The notes under the pieces were generated by a model. The model was not told the origin of the DNA, did not search any database, and saw nothing but the letters and a program-made list of their open reading frames with translations. A DNA stretch of 41,560 bases. It comes from an uncultured Agathobacter sp. Its GTDB lineage: Bacteria; Bacillota; Clostridia; Lachnospirales; Lachnospiraceae. The DNA is taken from assembly GCA_934307695.1 (NCBI GenBank), contig CAKRCS010000016.1:1-41560 (forward strand), read 5' to 3'. The position numbers and the translations under genes were made by a program. Each line of letters starts with the position of its first letter. Positions within the stretch are counted from its first letter, which is position 1. This document shows, piece after piece, positions 8,422-16,518 of this stretch.

Positions 8422-10218
8422 TTACCTACTCTTTTCCTTCTTTATTTTCCCCGGAAGCAGATACTTCGCTTTAAGCACTCCCACTTCCTGATGAAATGCA
8501 TAGTTTTCTTCTGTTGTCAGTTCTTCGAGATATTCGTGGGTATCAAACTCATCCACGCTGACCTCGATCATACACACCGCAACATTGGAACAATGATCTG
8601 CGACACGCTCCATATTTCTTATGATGTCTTCGAGGATCAACCCAAGCTCAATTGTACATTTGCCCTTGCGCAGACGCTTGATGTGACGTTGGCGGAGCTG
8701 CAGATTCAGCTCGTCGATAACCTGCTCCAACGGTTCGATATGCCTTGCTCCATCCAGATCCCACCGTTTGAACACATCCACAGTCCGGTCGACAATATCG
8801 TTGACCGCATTTACATAGACACCAAGTTCTTCTACTGCCCGGTCTGAGAATTTCAGGTCGCGTTCCCTCATCTCGTCAATAGAATCCGTGATGTTGATCG
8901 CATGATCCGAGATCCGCTCATAGTCGCTGATGCAGTGCAAAAGAACCGAGAGCGTCCGGCTGTCCTTCTGTGACAGATCCTTGCTGCTTAATTTGACGAG
9001 GTAGCTTCCGAGTACATCCTCATAATGATCAATTTCCTGCTCCAGCCCGATCACCCGATCCCGCTTTTCTTTAGAATAATCCTGTATGCAGGTAAGCGCA
9101 AGCGAAATCGCATCTTTTGCCTTGTAGCCCATGTCTATGGTCGCGTTCTTGCACAGCTCGATTGCAAAGCCCGGCTGCTCCAGGAAACGTTCGTCGAGGA
9201 TCGGGGCAATTTCCTTTTTCTCCTCGGTATGGCTTCCGATATGCTCCGGGATTGCAAGCGTTGCAAGCTTCTCCAGCTGCTTTGCAAACGGAAACAGCAC
9301 AATCGTACAGCCGATGTTGAACAGGCTGTGGATCACGGCGATTCCCGCAGCGGTTGCCGATTCTCCCAAAAATGCAAAGTCTACAAAACTGTTGATCGTA
9401 TAGAATACGATCATGAACAGGATCGTTCCGATCAGATTGAAAAACAGATGCACCATGGAGGCACGTTTTGCATTCTTGCTCGCTCCGATTGAGGAAATGA
9501 TCGCTGTCACGCAGGTTCCGATATTCTGTCCCATGATGATCGGGAGTGCCGTTGCATAGCTTACTGCGCCGGTAACGCACAATGCCTGCAGGATTCCAAC
9601 TGATGCGGATGAGCTCTGGATGATTGCTGTGAGAACAGTTCCTGCGAGCATTCCGAGGATCGGGTTGGAAAATGCGGTAAGGATTCCGGTAAAGTGCTCA
9701 TTGTTTGCAAGCGGTGTGACTGCATCGCTCATCGTCTCCATTCCAAACATCAGCACTGCAAAGCCCAGCATGATGCTTCCAATCTCACGCTTTTTCGTAT
9801 TTTCCTTCTCGGTCATCGTAAAAATAATGCCGATTGCCGCAAGGACCGGTGCAAAGGATGACGGTTTTAAAAGCTGTACCCATACATTGGCACTCTCAAT
9901 TCCAGTCAAAGAAAGCAGCCAGGAGGTTACGGTCGTTCCGATATTCGCGCCCATAATAATCCCGACTGCCTGTGAAAGCTGCATGATGCCGGAATTTACA
10001 AAGCCTACTACCATAACAGTCGTTGCGGAGGATGACTGGATCACCGCAGTAACTGCTGCACCGAGCAATACTGCCATGATACGCTTTTTTGTCAGCTTTT
10101 CCAAAATCTGCTCCATTCTGCCGCCGGAGAGCTTTGCCAGCCCATCCCCCATGACATTCATTCCGAACAGAAACATTGCAAGACCGCCGATTAACGTAAG
10201 TACACCAAAAATGTCCAT
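8422..10218 (-). CDS. Na+/phosphate cotransporter with C-terminal PhoU-like domain
   Basis: The 598-aa protein belongs to the NptA/YjbB family. Two inverted membrane repeats each carry the diagnostic QSSSAT/S motif (61-67 and 201-206), with about eight membrane segments in residues 1-320. The C-terminal 250 residues form a helical PhoU-like domain (for example HCISDYERISDHAINITDS and NMERVADHCSNVAV), which probably adjusts transport to phosphate status. It would import phosphate by sodium symport, or export it, as E. coli YjbB does. It is the first gene of a unit with phoB and phoR, has GAGGGAG 5 bases before ATG, and lies directly downstream of a Pho-box promoter. Confidence 0.93.
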   Translation of the reverse strand: MDIFGVLTLIGGLAMFLFGMNVMGDGLAKLSGGRMEQILEKLTKKRIMAVLLGAAVTAVIQSSSATTVMVVGFVNSGIMQLSQAVGIIMGANIGTTVTSWLLSLTGIESANVWVQLLKPSSFAPVLAAIGIIFTMTEKENTKKREIGSIMLGFAVLMFGMETMSDAVTPLANNEHFTGILTAFSNPILGMLAGTVLTAIIQSSSASVGILQALCVTGAVSYATALPIIMGQNIGTCVTAIISSIGASKNAKRASMVHLFFNLIGTILFMIVFYTINSFVDFAFLGESATAAGIAVIHSLFNIGCTIVLFPFAKQLEKLATLAIPEHIGSHTEEKKEIAPILDERFLEQPGFAIELCKNATIDMGYKAKDAISLALTCIQDYSKEKRDRVIGLEQEIDHYEDVLGSYLVKLSSKDLSQKDSRTLSVLLHCISDYERISDHAINITDSIDEMRERDLKFSDRAVEELGVYVNAVNDIVDRTVDVFKRWDLDGARHIEPLEQVIDELNLQLRQRHIKRLRKGKCTIELGLILEDIIRNMERVADHCSNVAVCMIEVSVDEFDTHEYLEELTTEENYAFHQEVGVLKAKYLLPGKIKKEKSR

Positions 10219-10268
10219 AGATTCTCCCTCTTGTTTTACATACTTTTCTTTTATTTTTCACACTTTTC

Positions 10269-10323
10269 ATATTACAAACCGTATGTAAAATCTACATGGA
10301 CATTTATGTAAAATCTATGTAAA
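10269..10323 (-). promoter_or_regulatory. Pho-box promoter of the Na/Pi cotransporter-phoB-phoR unit
   Basis: On the minus strand TTTACA occurs at 10318-10323, 10307-10312 and 10284-10289, with start-to-start distances of 11 and 23 bases. TAATAT (10269-10274) follows 9 bases later as the -10. No -35 hexamer sits at the usual place, as expected for an activator-dependent promoter. The same spacing recurs upstream of pstS and of the small membrane protein gene. Confidence 0.85.
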
Positions 10324-10342
10324 ATCAGCACCATTTACCTAT

Positions 10343-10987
10343 TTAATTTTCTGTCTGCGCACGAAATGCAAAGATAACCCACTCGGAAATGTTCGTTGCG
10401 TGATCTCCGATACGCTCAAAATACTTGGCGATCATCAGGAAATCCGTTGCCTGCTCACCGTTGTCCGGAGCTTCATGGATGAGGGTGATCAGTTTCTGCT
10501 TTACCTCATCAAACAATGCATCGATGATGTCATCATGCTTTATTACCGACTGCGCCTTCACGATGTCTTTTTCCACGTATGCCTCAATGCTGCGGATCAG
10601 CATGATCATGGTCTCCGTTGCCATCTTCTTGATCAGATCAAGGGAAAATGGATACGGCTGATTTCCCAGCATGACGGTAATCTCCGAAATATCTGCGGCA
10701 TGATCCCCGATACGCTCCATATCCGTAACCATCTTCATTGCCGCTGAGATTGTGCGCAGATCGCGCGCTACCGGCTGCTGCTGCATCAGAAGGTTAAAAC
10801 AGATGCTCTCGATCTTCTTCTGCTGGCGGTCGATCTCCTCATCCCTTGCCATGATTTCTTCCGCAAGTGTTACATTCTGGTTGACTAACGCATCAATCGC
10901 TTTCTCGATGGAATCCTCGATCATGGTTCCCATCCGCATCATTTCATCATTGAGCTGATTAAGCTGTTCGTCGAATTTGGATCTCAT
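10343..10987 (-). CDS. phoU: Phosphate signalling protein PhoU
   Basis: At 214 aa this is the normal PhoU length, with two similar three-helix bundles each carrying ERIGDHA (91-97 and 191-197), the metal-cluster-binding motif of the family. PhoU links the Pst transporter to PhoR and represses the regulon when phosphate is plentiful. Its ATG overlaps the pstB stop (TAATG), so translation is coupled. No terminator separates it from the Pho-box promoter downstream, so some read-through into the cotransporter-phoBR unit is possible. Confidence 0.96.
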   Translation of the reverse strand: MRSKFDEQLNQLNDEMMRMGTMIEDSIEKAIDALVNQNVTLAEEIMARDEEIDRQQKKIESICFNLLMQQQPVARDLRTISAAMKMVTDMERIGDHAADISEITVMLGNQPYPFSLDLIKKMATETMIMLIRSIEAYVEKDIVKAQSVIKHDDIIDALFDEVKQKLITLIHEAPDNGEQATDFLMIAKYFERIGDHATNISEWVIFAFRAQTEN

Positions 10988-11745
10988 TAACCAAACCTCC
11001 CTGTAATATAATCTTCTGTCCGCTTATCCCTCGGATATGCAAAAATATTCTTGGTTTCGCCAAACTCTACCATCTCGCCTACTAAGAAAAATGCAGTGTC
11101 ATCGGAAACACGGACTGCCTGCTGCATATTATGTGTAACCACGACTACCGTATACTTTTTCTTAAGCTCCTCCATCAGATCCTCGATCTTGGAGGTGGAT
11201 ATCGGATCAAGTGCCGAGGTCGGCTCATCCATCAAAAGCACCTCCGGCTGAACCGCAAGCGCACGCGCAATGCAGATTCTCTGCTGCTGTCCGCCGGACA
11301 GACCGAGCGCTGACTTTTTCAGGCGATCCTTGACCTCATCAAAAATCGCTGCTCCGCGCAGGCTCTCCTCCACGATCTCATCAAGTTTGCGCTTATCCTT
11401 GATTCCGTGAACTCTCGGTCCATACGCGATATTGTCATAGATGCTCATCGGAAACGGATTCGGCTGCTGGAATACCATTCCGACCTTTTTTCTAAGAATC
11501 GTTGTATCAACGTCCTCGGCGTAGATATCCTCGCCGTCTAAAAGTACAGTTCCCTCGATGCGCACATTGTCTACCAGGTCGTTCATGCGGTTGAGCGTCT
11601 TTAAGAAGGTAGACTTTCCGCATCCGGACGGTCCGATAAACGCTGTGACGGCGTTTTTCTTGATCTGCATGTTCACGCCCTTGAGTGCGTGGTTATCACC
11701 GTAGTACAAGTGCAGATCTTTTACTGTAAATGCAATTTCACTCAT
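10987..11745 (-). CDS. pstB: Phosphate ABC transporter ATP-binding protein PstB
   Basis: The 252-aa ATPase has Walker [10 protein letters not shown] (38-46), Q-loop FQQPNPFP (about 92-99), signature LSGGQQQR (149-156) and Walker [12 protein letters not shown] (170-180), all PstB-typical. It powers high-affinity phosphate import together with PstA and PstC. The RBS GGGAAAG is correctly placed before ATG. It lies between pstA (24 bases upstream) and phoU (overlapping). Confidence 0.97.
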   Translation of the reverse strand: MSEIAFTVKDLHLYYGDNHALKGVNMQIKKNAVTAFIGPSGCGKSTFLKTLNRMNDLVDNVRIEGTVLLDGEDIYAEDVDTTILRKKVGMVFQQPNPFPMSIYDNIAYGPRVHGIKDKRKLDEIVEESLRGAAIFDEVKDRLKKSALGLSGGQQQRICIARALAVQPEVLLMDEPTSALDPISTSKIEDLMEELKKKYTVVVVTHNMQQAVRVSDDTAFFLVGEMVEFGETKNIFAYPRDKRTEDYITGRFG

Positions 11746-11769
11746 ATATCTTTCCCTGCTTTCTGTTGC

Positions 11770-12666
11770 TTAATCGATGCGGTGTACGTCAAATTTTGCT
11801 GCGAGGCGTTTGGTTGCCAGATTGATGAGAAGCACAATGACCAGAAGAACCACTGCGATACCGAAAGCAGTGGTAAAATCACCCTCGCTCGTCGCGCTTA
11901 AGTACAACTGGATCGTAAGTGTTCCGCCGGACTGCATCGGCTTTTTCAAATATCCGTCAAGTGCCTTCGGCAAAAGCTTTGCGCTTCCTGCCGTAAACAA
12001 AAGCGCTGCCGACTCGCCCACGATACGTCCGATTGCAAGAATCGCTCCCGTTATGATTCCCGGCATTGCGGACGGAAGAAGAATGGTCCGGATCATATAC
12101 CATTTTCCGGTGCCAAGTCCGATCGCGCCATTGCGGTAGCTGTCCGGTACTGTCTTTAACGCCTCCTGCGTATTTCTTGTTATCAGAGGCAGTACCATCA
12201 GGATCAGGGTAAACGAACCTGTCAGCAGCGAGTATCCCATGTTAAGCGTCACACCAAAGAATAGGCTTCCGAATAAACCAAAGATGATGGACGGGATTCC
12301 GGCAAGCGTCTCCGTTGCAAATTCGATGGCCGTGACCAGCCTGCCCGGCTTGGCGTATTCATTTAAGTATACGGCTGCACCGACTCCGATCGGCGTTGCG
12401 ATTACCATTGTGATGACAATGATATACAGAGTATTCACGATATTTCCGGCAATTCCCACCGTGCCGCGGAGCACGGAGGTTACCGTGGTAAGGAAGCTCC
12501 AGTTGACCGCTCTTATTCCCTTTGCGCAGACATACAGGATAATGGTTGCCAGCAAGGCAACGGAAAATGCTGCGCAGATATAGATCAGGGTGTACCATGC
12601 CACATCACCCGGATGCCGTTTGCTCTTCTGGAGGGATGTTCCTGTGGTTGTAACTGTATTATACAA
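11770..12666 (-). CDS. pstA: Phosphate ABC transporter permease PstA
   Basis: The 298-aa membrane protein has six segments and the binding-protein-dependent permease motif around EFATETLAGIPSIIFGLFGS (about 136-155). The segment MVLPLITRNTQEALKTVP (about 177-194) is the EAA-type loop that contacts the ATPase. Its first codons overlap the end of pstC by 8 bases, which points to coupled translation. Confidence 0.96.
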   Translation of the reverse strand: MYNTVTTTGTSLQKSKRHPGDVAWYTLIYICAAFSVALLATIILYVCAKGIRAVNWSFLTTVTSVLRGTVGIAGNIVNTLYIIVITMVIATPIGVGAAVYLNEYAKPGRLVTAIEFATETLAGIPSIIFGLFGSLFFGVTLNMGYSLLTGSFTLILMVLPLITRNTQEALKTVPDSYRNGAIGLGTGKWYMIRTILLPSAMPGIITGAILAIGRIVGESAALLFTAGSAKLLPKALDGYLKKPMQSGGTLTIQLYLSATSEGDFTTAFGIAVVLLVIVLLINLATKRLAAKFDVHRID

Positions 12667-13591
12667 GATCCTTCTCTCCTTTCTTCTTCATCTTCAACAA
12701 TATGAGGTTGACGATCATAATAAATATGTAGAGGACAAGTCCGACGGTAAACAGTACCTGTCTGTGGACTCCTCCGGCGTATCCCATCTCGCTGACGATC
12801 TGTGTGGTAAGGAAACGGACGGAATTGAATGGAAGCGGGAAGTTGACTGCACCTCCGGCTACCATGTTGATCGCCATTGCCTCTCCGAGCGCCCTGCCAA
12901 TACCAAGCACCACGCCTGTCATGATTCCGGATTTTGCTGCCGGGATCGTCACCTTAAAAATGGTCTGGATCTTGGTTGCTCCAAGTGCGAGAGAGGCGGA
13001 TCTCAAATAATCCGGCACCGCGCGGATGGAGGAAGCACTGATGTTGATCACGGTCGGAAGGATCATGATGGCAAGCACGATCACCGCCGCAAGCAGATCC
13101 GCACCACCGGTAAACTGGTGTGTTGCCGATTCCTTAAATAGGATCTTCTCCAGCTTATACAAAGCCGGATTCAAAAGCATAAGTCCGAGCAATCCATAGA
13201 TTACCGAAGGGATTGCTGCAAGAAGCTCAACCGCCGGCTGTACGATCGCTGCCAGCTTTTTGTTCGATACTTCTGTTAAAAATACAGCGGTGAGAAGTCC
13301 GATCGGAACGCCGATCGCAACTGCTGCTGCGGTTCCTATGATAGAGGATAAAATAATATATAAAATTCCGTAAGACGGTTCACTTGCGGTTGGTTTCCAT
13401 TCAGTTTTGAAAAACAAGTCAGTAACCCCGACGCTTTTCAATGCCGGGGTTCCTTTCATAAACATATAGACTGTGATGGAACAAACCGCAAAGATAGCGA
13501 TGATGGCGCAGATCAGGAAAATGATCCTGGCAATCAGTTCGATGATTGATTTGGAAACGCCTTTGCTATGTATGGATGCGTATTCGTTCAT
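12659..13591 (-). CDS. pstC: Phosphate ABC transporter permease PstC
   Basis: The 310-aa permease partners PstA. It has six membrane segments, the AIPSVIYGLLGL motif (about 144-155) and the EAA-type loop in RSASLALGATKIQTIF (about 210-225). AAAGGAG lies 6 bases before ATG. It follows pstS by 12 bases within the operon. Confidence 0.96.
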   Translation of the reverse strand: MNEYASIHSKGVSKSIIELIARIIFLICAIIAIFAVCSITVYMFMKGTPALKSVGVTDLFFKTEWKPTASEPSYGILYIILSSIIGTAAAVAIGVPIGLLTAVFLTEVSNKKLAAIVQPAVELLAAIPSVIYGLLGLMLLNPALYKLEKILFKESATHQFTGGADLLAAVIVLAIMILPTVINISASSIRAVPDYLRSASLALGATKIQTIFKVTIPAAKSGIMTGVVLGIGRALGEAMAINMVAGGAVNFPLPFNSVRFLTTQIVSEMGYAGGVHRQVLFTVGLVLYIFIMIVNLILLKMKKKGEKDLV

Positions 13592-13603
13592 CTTTTGCTC
13601 CTT

Positions 13604-14536
13604 TTACTGCGGAAGAATCAGTCCGACGTTGGAGATTACGGTCTGTCCTGCGTCAGATGCGATAAAGTCAAACCAGGTCTGTACCAGCTCGTTCTGGTCC
13701 GCGATCTCACCCTTTGTTGCCATTACGAATGGACGGGAGAGAAGGTAGCCGCCTGCTAAGATGTTCTCTTCGGTTGCTGCTACGCCGTCAAGTGCAAGTG
13801 CGTTTACGCTGTCATCTACTACGTCAAGAGATACATATCCGATTGCTCCCGGTGTAGATGCTACCTTTGCGAGAACTGCGCCTGTGGTATCAAGCTCCTG
13901 TGCGTATGCACATGCATCCTCGACCTTTAACAGCTCCTCGAATGCTCCTCTTGTACCGGAACCAGCCTCACGTCCGATTACAACGATCGCCTCATCTGCT
14001 CCGCCAAGCTCGCTCCAGTTGGTGTACTCTCCGGTGTAGATCTTTGTAAGATCATCAGAGGTGATATCAAGTACCGTGTTTGCCGGATCCGTGATCACTG
14101 CGATTCCGTCGATTGCTACAACATTCTGTACTGCACCGGCTGCGATCTCCTCATCCTTTAATGCTCTTGAAGAATCTCCGATGTCTACGCTTCCTGCGGT
14201 AAGAGCCTCAAGACCTGCTCCGGAACCTGTGTACTCTACGGTTACAGTGATGTTTGGGTACTCCTCCATGAATGCTTCGGAAAGAGCCTCACAAACCTTT
14301 TCCATTGAGGTGCTTCCTGCAAGAGTAACGGTTCCGCTCAGTTCTGACGGATCTGTGGCCGCCGCATCTGCGGTGTTATCTGTGCTGTTGTCTGCTGTGC
14401 TGTTATCGGTTGTTCCGTTTGCAGTGCTGTCCTTTGTACTGTCATTCGTTCCATTGCTCTGGCATCCTGCCATGCTTGCTGCAACCATTCCACATACGGC
14501 TGCTGTTGCTACCATTTTCACAAACTTGTTTTTCAT
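13604..14536 (-). CDS. pstS: Phosphate-binding lipoprotein PstS
   Basis: The 310-aa protein starts at the ATG at 14536, which has AGAGAGG about 7 bases before it; the longer frame would add 27 residues before the signal peptide. A lipoprotein signal peptide ends in SMAGC with lipidated Cys25. A Ser/Thr/Asp/Asn-rich tether (about 26-65) precedes the type II periplasmic-binding fold, which contains LAGSTSMEKVCEAL (phosphate-binding loop) and GREAGSGTRGAFEELL. It captures phosphate outside the membrane for PstCAB. Transcription is from the Pho-box promoter at 14618-14672. Confidence 0.96.
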   Translation of the reverse strand: MKNKFVKMVATAAVCGMVAASMAGCQSNGTNDSTKDSTANGTTDNSTADNSTDNTADAAATDPSELSGTVTLAGSTSMEKVCEALSEAFMEEYPNITVTVEYTGSGAGLEALTAGSVDIGDSSRALKDEEIAAGAVQNVVAIDGIAVITDPANTVLDITSDDLTKIYTGEYTNWSELGGADEAIVVIGREAGSGTRGAFEELLKVEDACAYAQELDTTGAVLAKVASTPGAIGYVSLDVVDDSVNALALDGVAATEENILAGGYLLSRPFVMATKGEIADQNELVQTWFDFIASDAGQTVISNVGLILPQ

Positions 14537-14617
14537 TACTTTTTCCTCTCTTACAACTGCCTGTCTATGAAGCAGCTGCTTTCTTTCTGCTTGTTTTGTT
14601 TTTTGTTTACATCGCAT

Positions 14618-14672
14618 ATCCTACCAACCGAATGTAAAGTGCAAAATCATCCGTCTGTAAAAACTATGTGAA
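14618..14672 (-). promoter_or_regulatory. Pho-box promoter of pstSCAB-phoU
   Basis: On the minus strand TTCACA (14667-14672), TTTACA (14656-14661) and TTTACA (14633-14638) are 11 and 23 bases apart. TAGGAT (14618-14623) follows 9 bases after the last box. The layout matches the two other sites in this locus exactly. Confidence 0.85.
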
Positions 14673-14704
14673 AACAGGATGAAGGAAATCCGTGCCCTTT
14701 AAAT

Positions 14705-14735
14705 CGAAAAAAGACCTTGGCTAATTGCCAAAGTC
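14705..14735 (-). terminator. Intrinsic terminator overlapping the alarmone synthetase stop
   Basis: GACTTTGGC (14727-14735, minus strand) pairs with GCCAAGGTC (14713-14721) across a five-base loop and is followed by TTTTTT. The synthetase stop codon TAG (14721-14723) lies within the hairpin. It separates this unit from the pstS promoter. Confidence 0.85.
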
Positions 14736-15449
14736 ATTCTCCTGTGATAGTTCCATGATATTGCGCACCATTTTATCCAGCCTGCGGCTCCACTTCGCAT
14801 ATTTGCGGATCTGAAGCTCCATCTCATCGGATAACGGTTCCTTCTTTTTATATCGCAGCTTCGTATCGAGCGAAGCCCATGCATCCATGAGGATCGTCCG
14901 TATCTGAAGTTCAACCTCCACGATATGTATTCTGCCATCGACAGACACCGGAACGTTGCATACCACATGGTAGCTCTCGTAGCCGTTTCTCTTCGGCTTG
15001 CGCACATAGTCTTTTACTTTTACGATCTCATACTGTCCGTCATCCGCGATCCTTCTGGCGATCCAGTAGATCTGCTTGATGTCGTAGCAGATTACCCGCA
15101 CCCCGGACAGGTCATGCAGATTGGTCAGCATGCTCTCCGTGTTCTTCTCAAATCCTTTTCGCTCTAATTTACGCTCAATGCTTTCCAGCGACTTCATTCT
15201 TGACTCGATCAGACGGATAAATGAATTGCCCGTCCTTGCCTGATAGCGCACATCCAGCTCCATCAGATATTCCTGCAGCTTGCTTCTTGCAAGGCTTCCC
15301 GCCTTCTGAAATTCCGGCAGCTTCCACAATTCCTCCATGGAAAGACCGGTATCCCACTCTGCGGCACGGCTGTTATCTATGTTTTCCGGAACTGCCGCTA
15401 CCGTTTTTTCTTTATTTTTTACTTCCTTTTGCTTCCTGCTGTTATTCAT
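14721..15449 (-). CDS. Small alarmone synthetase (RelA/SpoT synthetase-domain protein)
   Basis: The 242-aa protein carries only the (p)ppGpp synthetase domain, as in RelP/RelQ (YwaC/YjbM) enzymes. An N-terminal helical part (about 50-110) precedes DLSGVRVICYDIKQIY (113-128) and KDYVRKPKRNGYESYH (146-161), with catalytic Asp147. ELQIRT has Glu180, the second acidic residue. There is no HD hydrolase, TGS or ACT domain. It would transfer pyrophosphate from ATP to GDP/GTP. The usual LEH after the EIQIRT motif is LDT here, a minor departure. The ATG at 15449 overlaps the stop of the upstream small membrane protein (ATGAATAA), so translation is coupled. Transcription is from a Pho-box promoter. Confidence 0.9.
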   Translation of the reverse strand: MNNSRKQKEVKNKEKTVAAVPENIDNSRAAEWDTGLSMEELWKLPEFQKAGSLARSKLQEYLMELDVRYQARTGNSFIRLIESRMKSLESIERKLERKGFEKNTESMLTNLHDLSGVRVICYDIKQIYWIARRIADDGQYEIVKVKDYVRKPKRNGYESYHVVCNVPVSVDGRIHIVEVELQIRTILMDAWASLDTKLRYKKKEPLSDEMELQIRKYAKWSRRLDKMVRNIMELSQENDFGN

Positions 15450-15678
15450 CCCAAAAACACTTTCTCCCTGTATGCTGCCATATATACCAGACTCCTCCGA
15501 GGAATCCGAAGAAAAAGGCACCGTATCCTGCGAAGCATAGCATCCATGTCACACTCTTTAGCGCAAACAGGCTTACGACACTCCATGCACAGATTCCATA
15601 CAGCATTCCCAGCATCGTATGCCAGAAAAGAAAGATATTGTTTTTGTGCCCACACATATTCCACAATCTGCTCATCAT
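15442..15678 (-). CDS. Small two-helix membrane protein, unknown
   Basis: This 78-aa protein has a strong AAGGAGG ribosome binding site 5 bases before ATG. Two hydrophobic segments (about 17-37 and 42-66) flank a short loop; the ends are charged, and aromatic residues are frequent. No family is recognised. It is the first gene downstream of a Pho-box promoter (15717-15771) and its stop overlaps the alarmone synthetase start by 8 bases. The two are made together and may work together, for instance as a membrane partner of the synthetase; that is inference. Confidence 0.8.
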   Translation of the reverse strand: MMSRLWNMCGHKNNIFLFWHTMLGMLYGICAWSVVSLFALKSVTWMLCFAGYGAFFFGFLGGVWYIWQHTGRKCFWDE

Positions 15679-15716
15679 CTCTTCCTCCTTTGTCTTACTT
15701 CCTTATTTCATAACTT

Positions 15717-15771
15717 ACTTTACACGCGGAATGTAAAGGAGAAATGCGCACATTTGTAAAGAACATGTAAA
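15717..15771 (-). promoter_or_regulatory. Pho-box promoter of the small membrane protein-alarmone synthetase unit
   Basis: On the minus strand TTTACA occurs at 15766-15771, 15755-15760 and 15732-15737 (11 and 23 bases apart). TAAAGT (15717-15722) follows 9 bases downstream as the -10. The spacing is identical to the pstS and cotransporter promoters. The first box overlaps the T run of the upstream gene's terminator. Confidence 0.8.
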
Positions 15772-15819
15772 AAATAAAAGAAGGCAGTATTTACATTCGT
15801 ACATGTAATTTCCACCTTC
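15771..15819 (-). terminator. Intrinsic terminator of the HAD phosphatase gene
   Basis: Two 17-base arms (15780-15796 and 15803-15819) pair with two mismatches and a few G-U pairs around a six-base loop. On the minus strand the hairpin is followed by TTTTATTTTTT. It lies 23 bases past the stop and abuts the next unit's Pho box. Confidence 0.7.
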
Positions 15820-15841
15820 TTTTGTGCTTACCGCTATTCAA

Positions 15842-16495
15842 TTATCTGTTTAACCTTTGGATCAGCTCCGGCAGATCCGCCATCCGGTCACAGATTGCGA
15901 CCGCACCGTTTTGCAGCATCTCCTTCGCATCGCCAAATCCATAAGAAACTGCGATGCAGTCAATTCCAATCTTCTTTGCCCCCACAAGGTCAAACATGGT
16001 GTCTCCGATGAGACACATCTGATCCTTTGGGATATCACTCCATCTGCGAAGGACTTCGTTTAACACTTCCTCCTTCGTGTCGATCCTTCTGTCAAAGGTC
16101 GCGCCCACAACATCGTCAAACAGGTCGAGCAGTCCGAAATGCTCCAATATCCTCCGGCAGAACTCTTCCGGCTTGGAGGATGCCATTCCGATCTGATAGC
16201 CCTCCGCTTTGAGTGTCCGGATGCATTCCTCCACTCCCGGATACAGGCTGCATTCTAAAATACCGATCGGTCTGTACCGCTCCCGGTAGATGTCCGTTGC
16301 CTCGATTGCCTGCTCCTTGGACAGTCCATACCACTTCTGGAAGGACTCGACAAGCGGTGGTCCCACAAATGGGCGGAGATTCTCTAAGTTCTCCTCGTTG
16401 ATCCCGAATCTGCGCAGTGCATACTGTGCTGACTTTGCGATTCCCTCAAAGGAATCGATCAGTGTTCCGTCCAAATCAAATAATACTGCTTTCAT
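15842..16495 (-). CDS. HAD-superfamily phosphatase, phosphoglycolate phosphatase-like
   Basis: The 217-aa enzyme starts MKAVLFDLDGTLIDS; D7 is the nucleophile and D9 the acid/base. A helical cap domain follows (about 15-85). Motif II is MASSKP (about 115-120), motif III Lys lies around 140-150, and motif IV is CLIGDTMFDLVGAKKIG (about 171-187). Family members hydrolyse phosphoglycolate, pyrophosphate or sugar phosphates; the PpaX/Gph subgroup is the closest in form, so substrate is uncertain. It lies 23 bases downstream of the CapA gene and has its own terminator. Confidence 0.9.
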   Translation of the reverse strand: MKAVLFDLDGTLIDSFEGIAKSAQYALRRFGINEENLENLRPFVGPPLVESFQKWYGLSKEQAIEATDIYRERYRPIGILECSLYPGVEECIRTLKAEGYQIGMASSKPEEFCRRILEHFGLLDLFDDVVGATFDRRIDTKEEVLNEVLRRWSDIPKDQMCLIGDTMFDLVGAKKIGIDCIAVSYGFGDAKEMLQNGAVAICDRMADLPELIQRLNR

Positions 16496-16518
16496 ATTTC
16501 CTCTTTCACTCTGTCATC

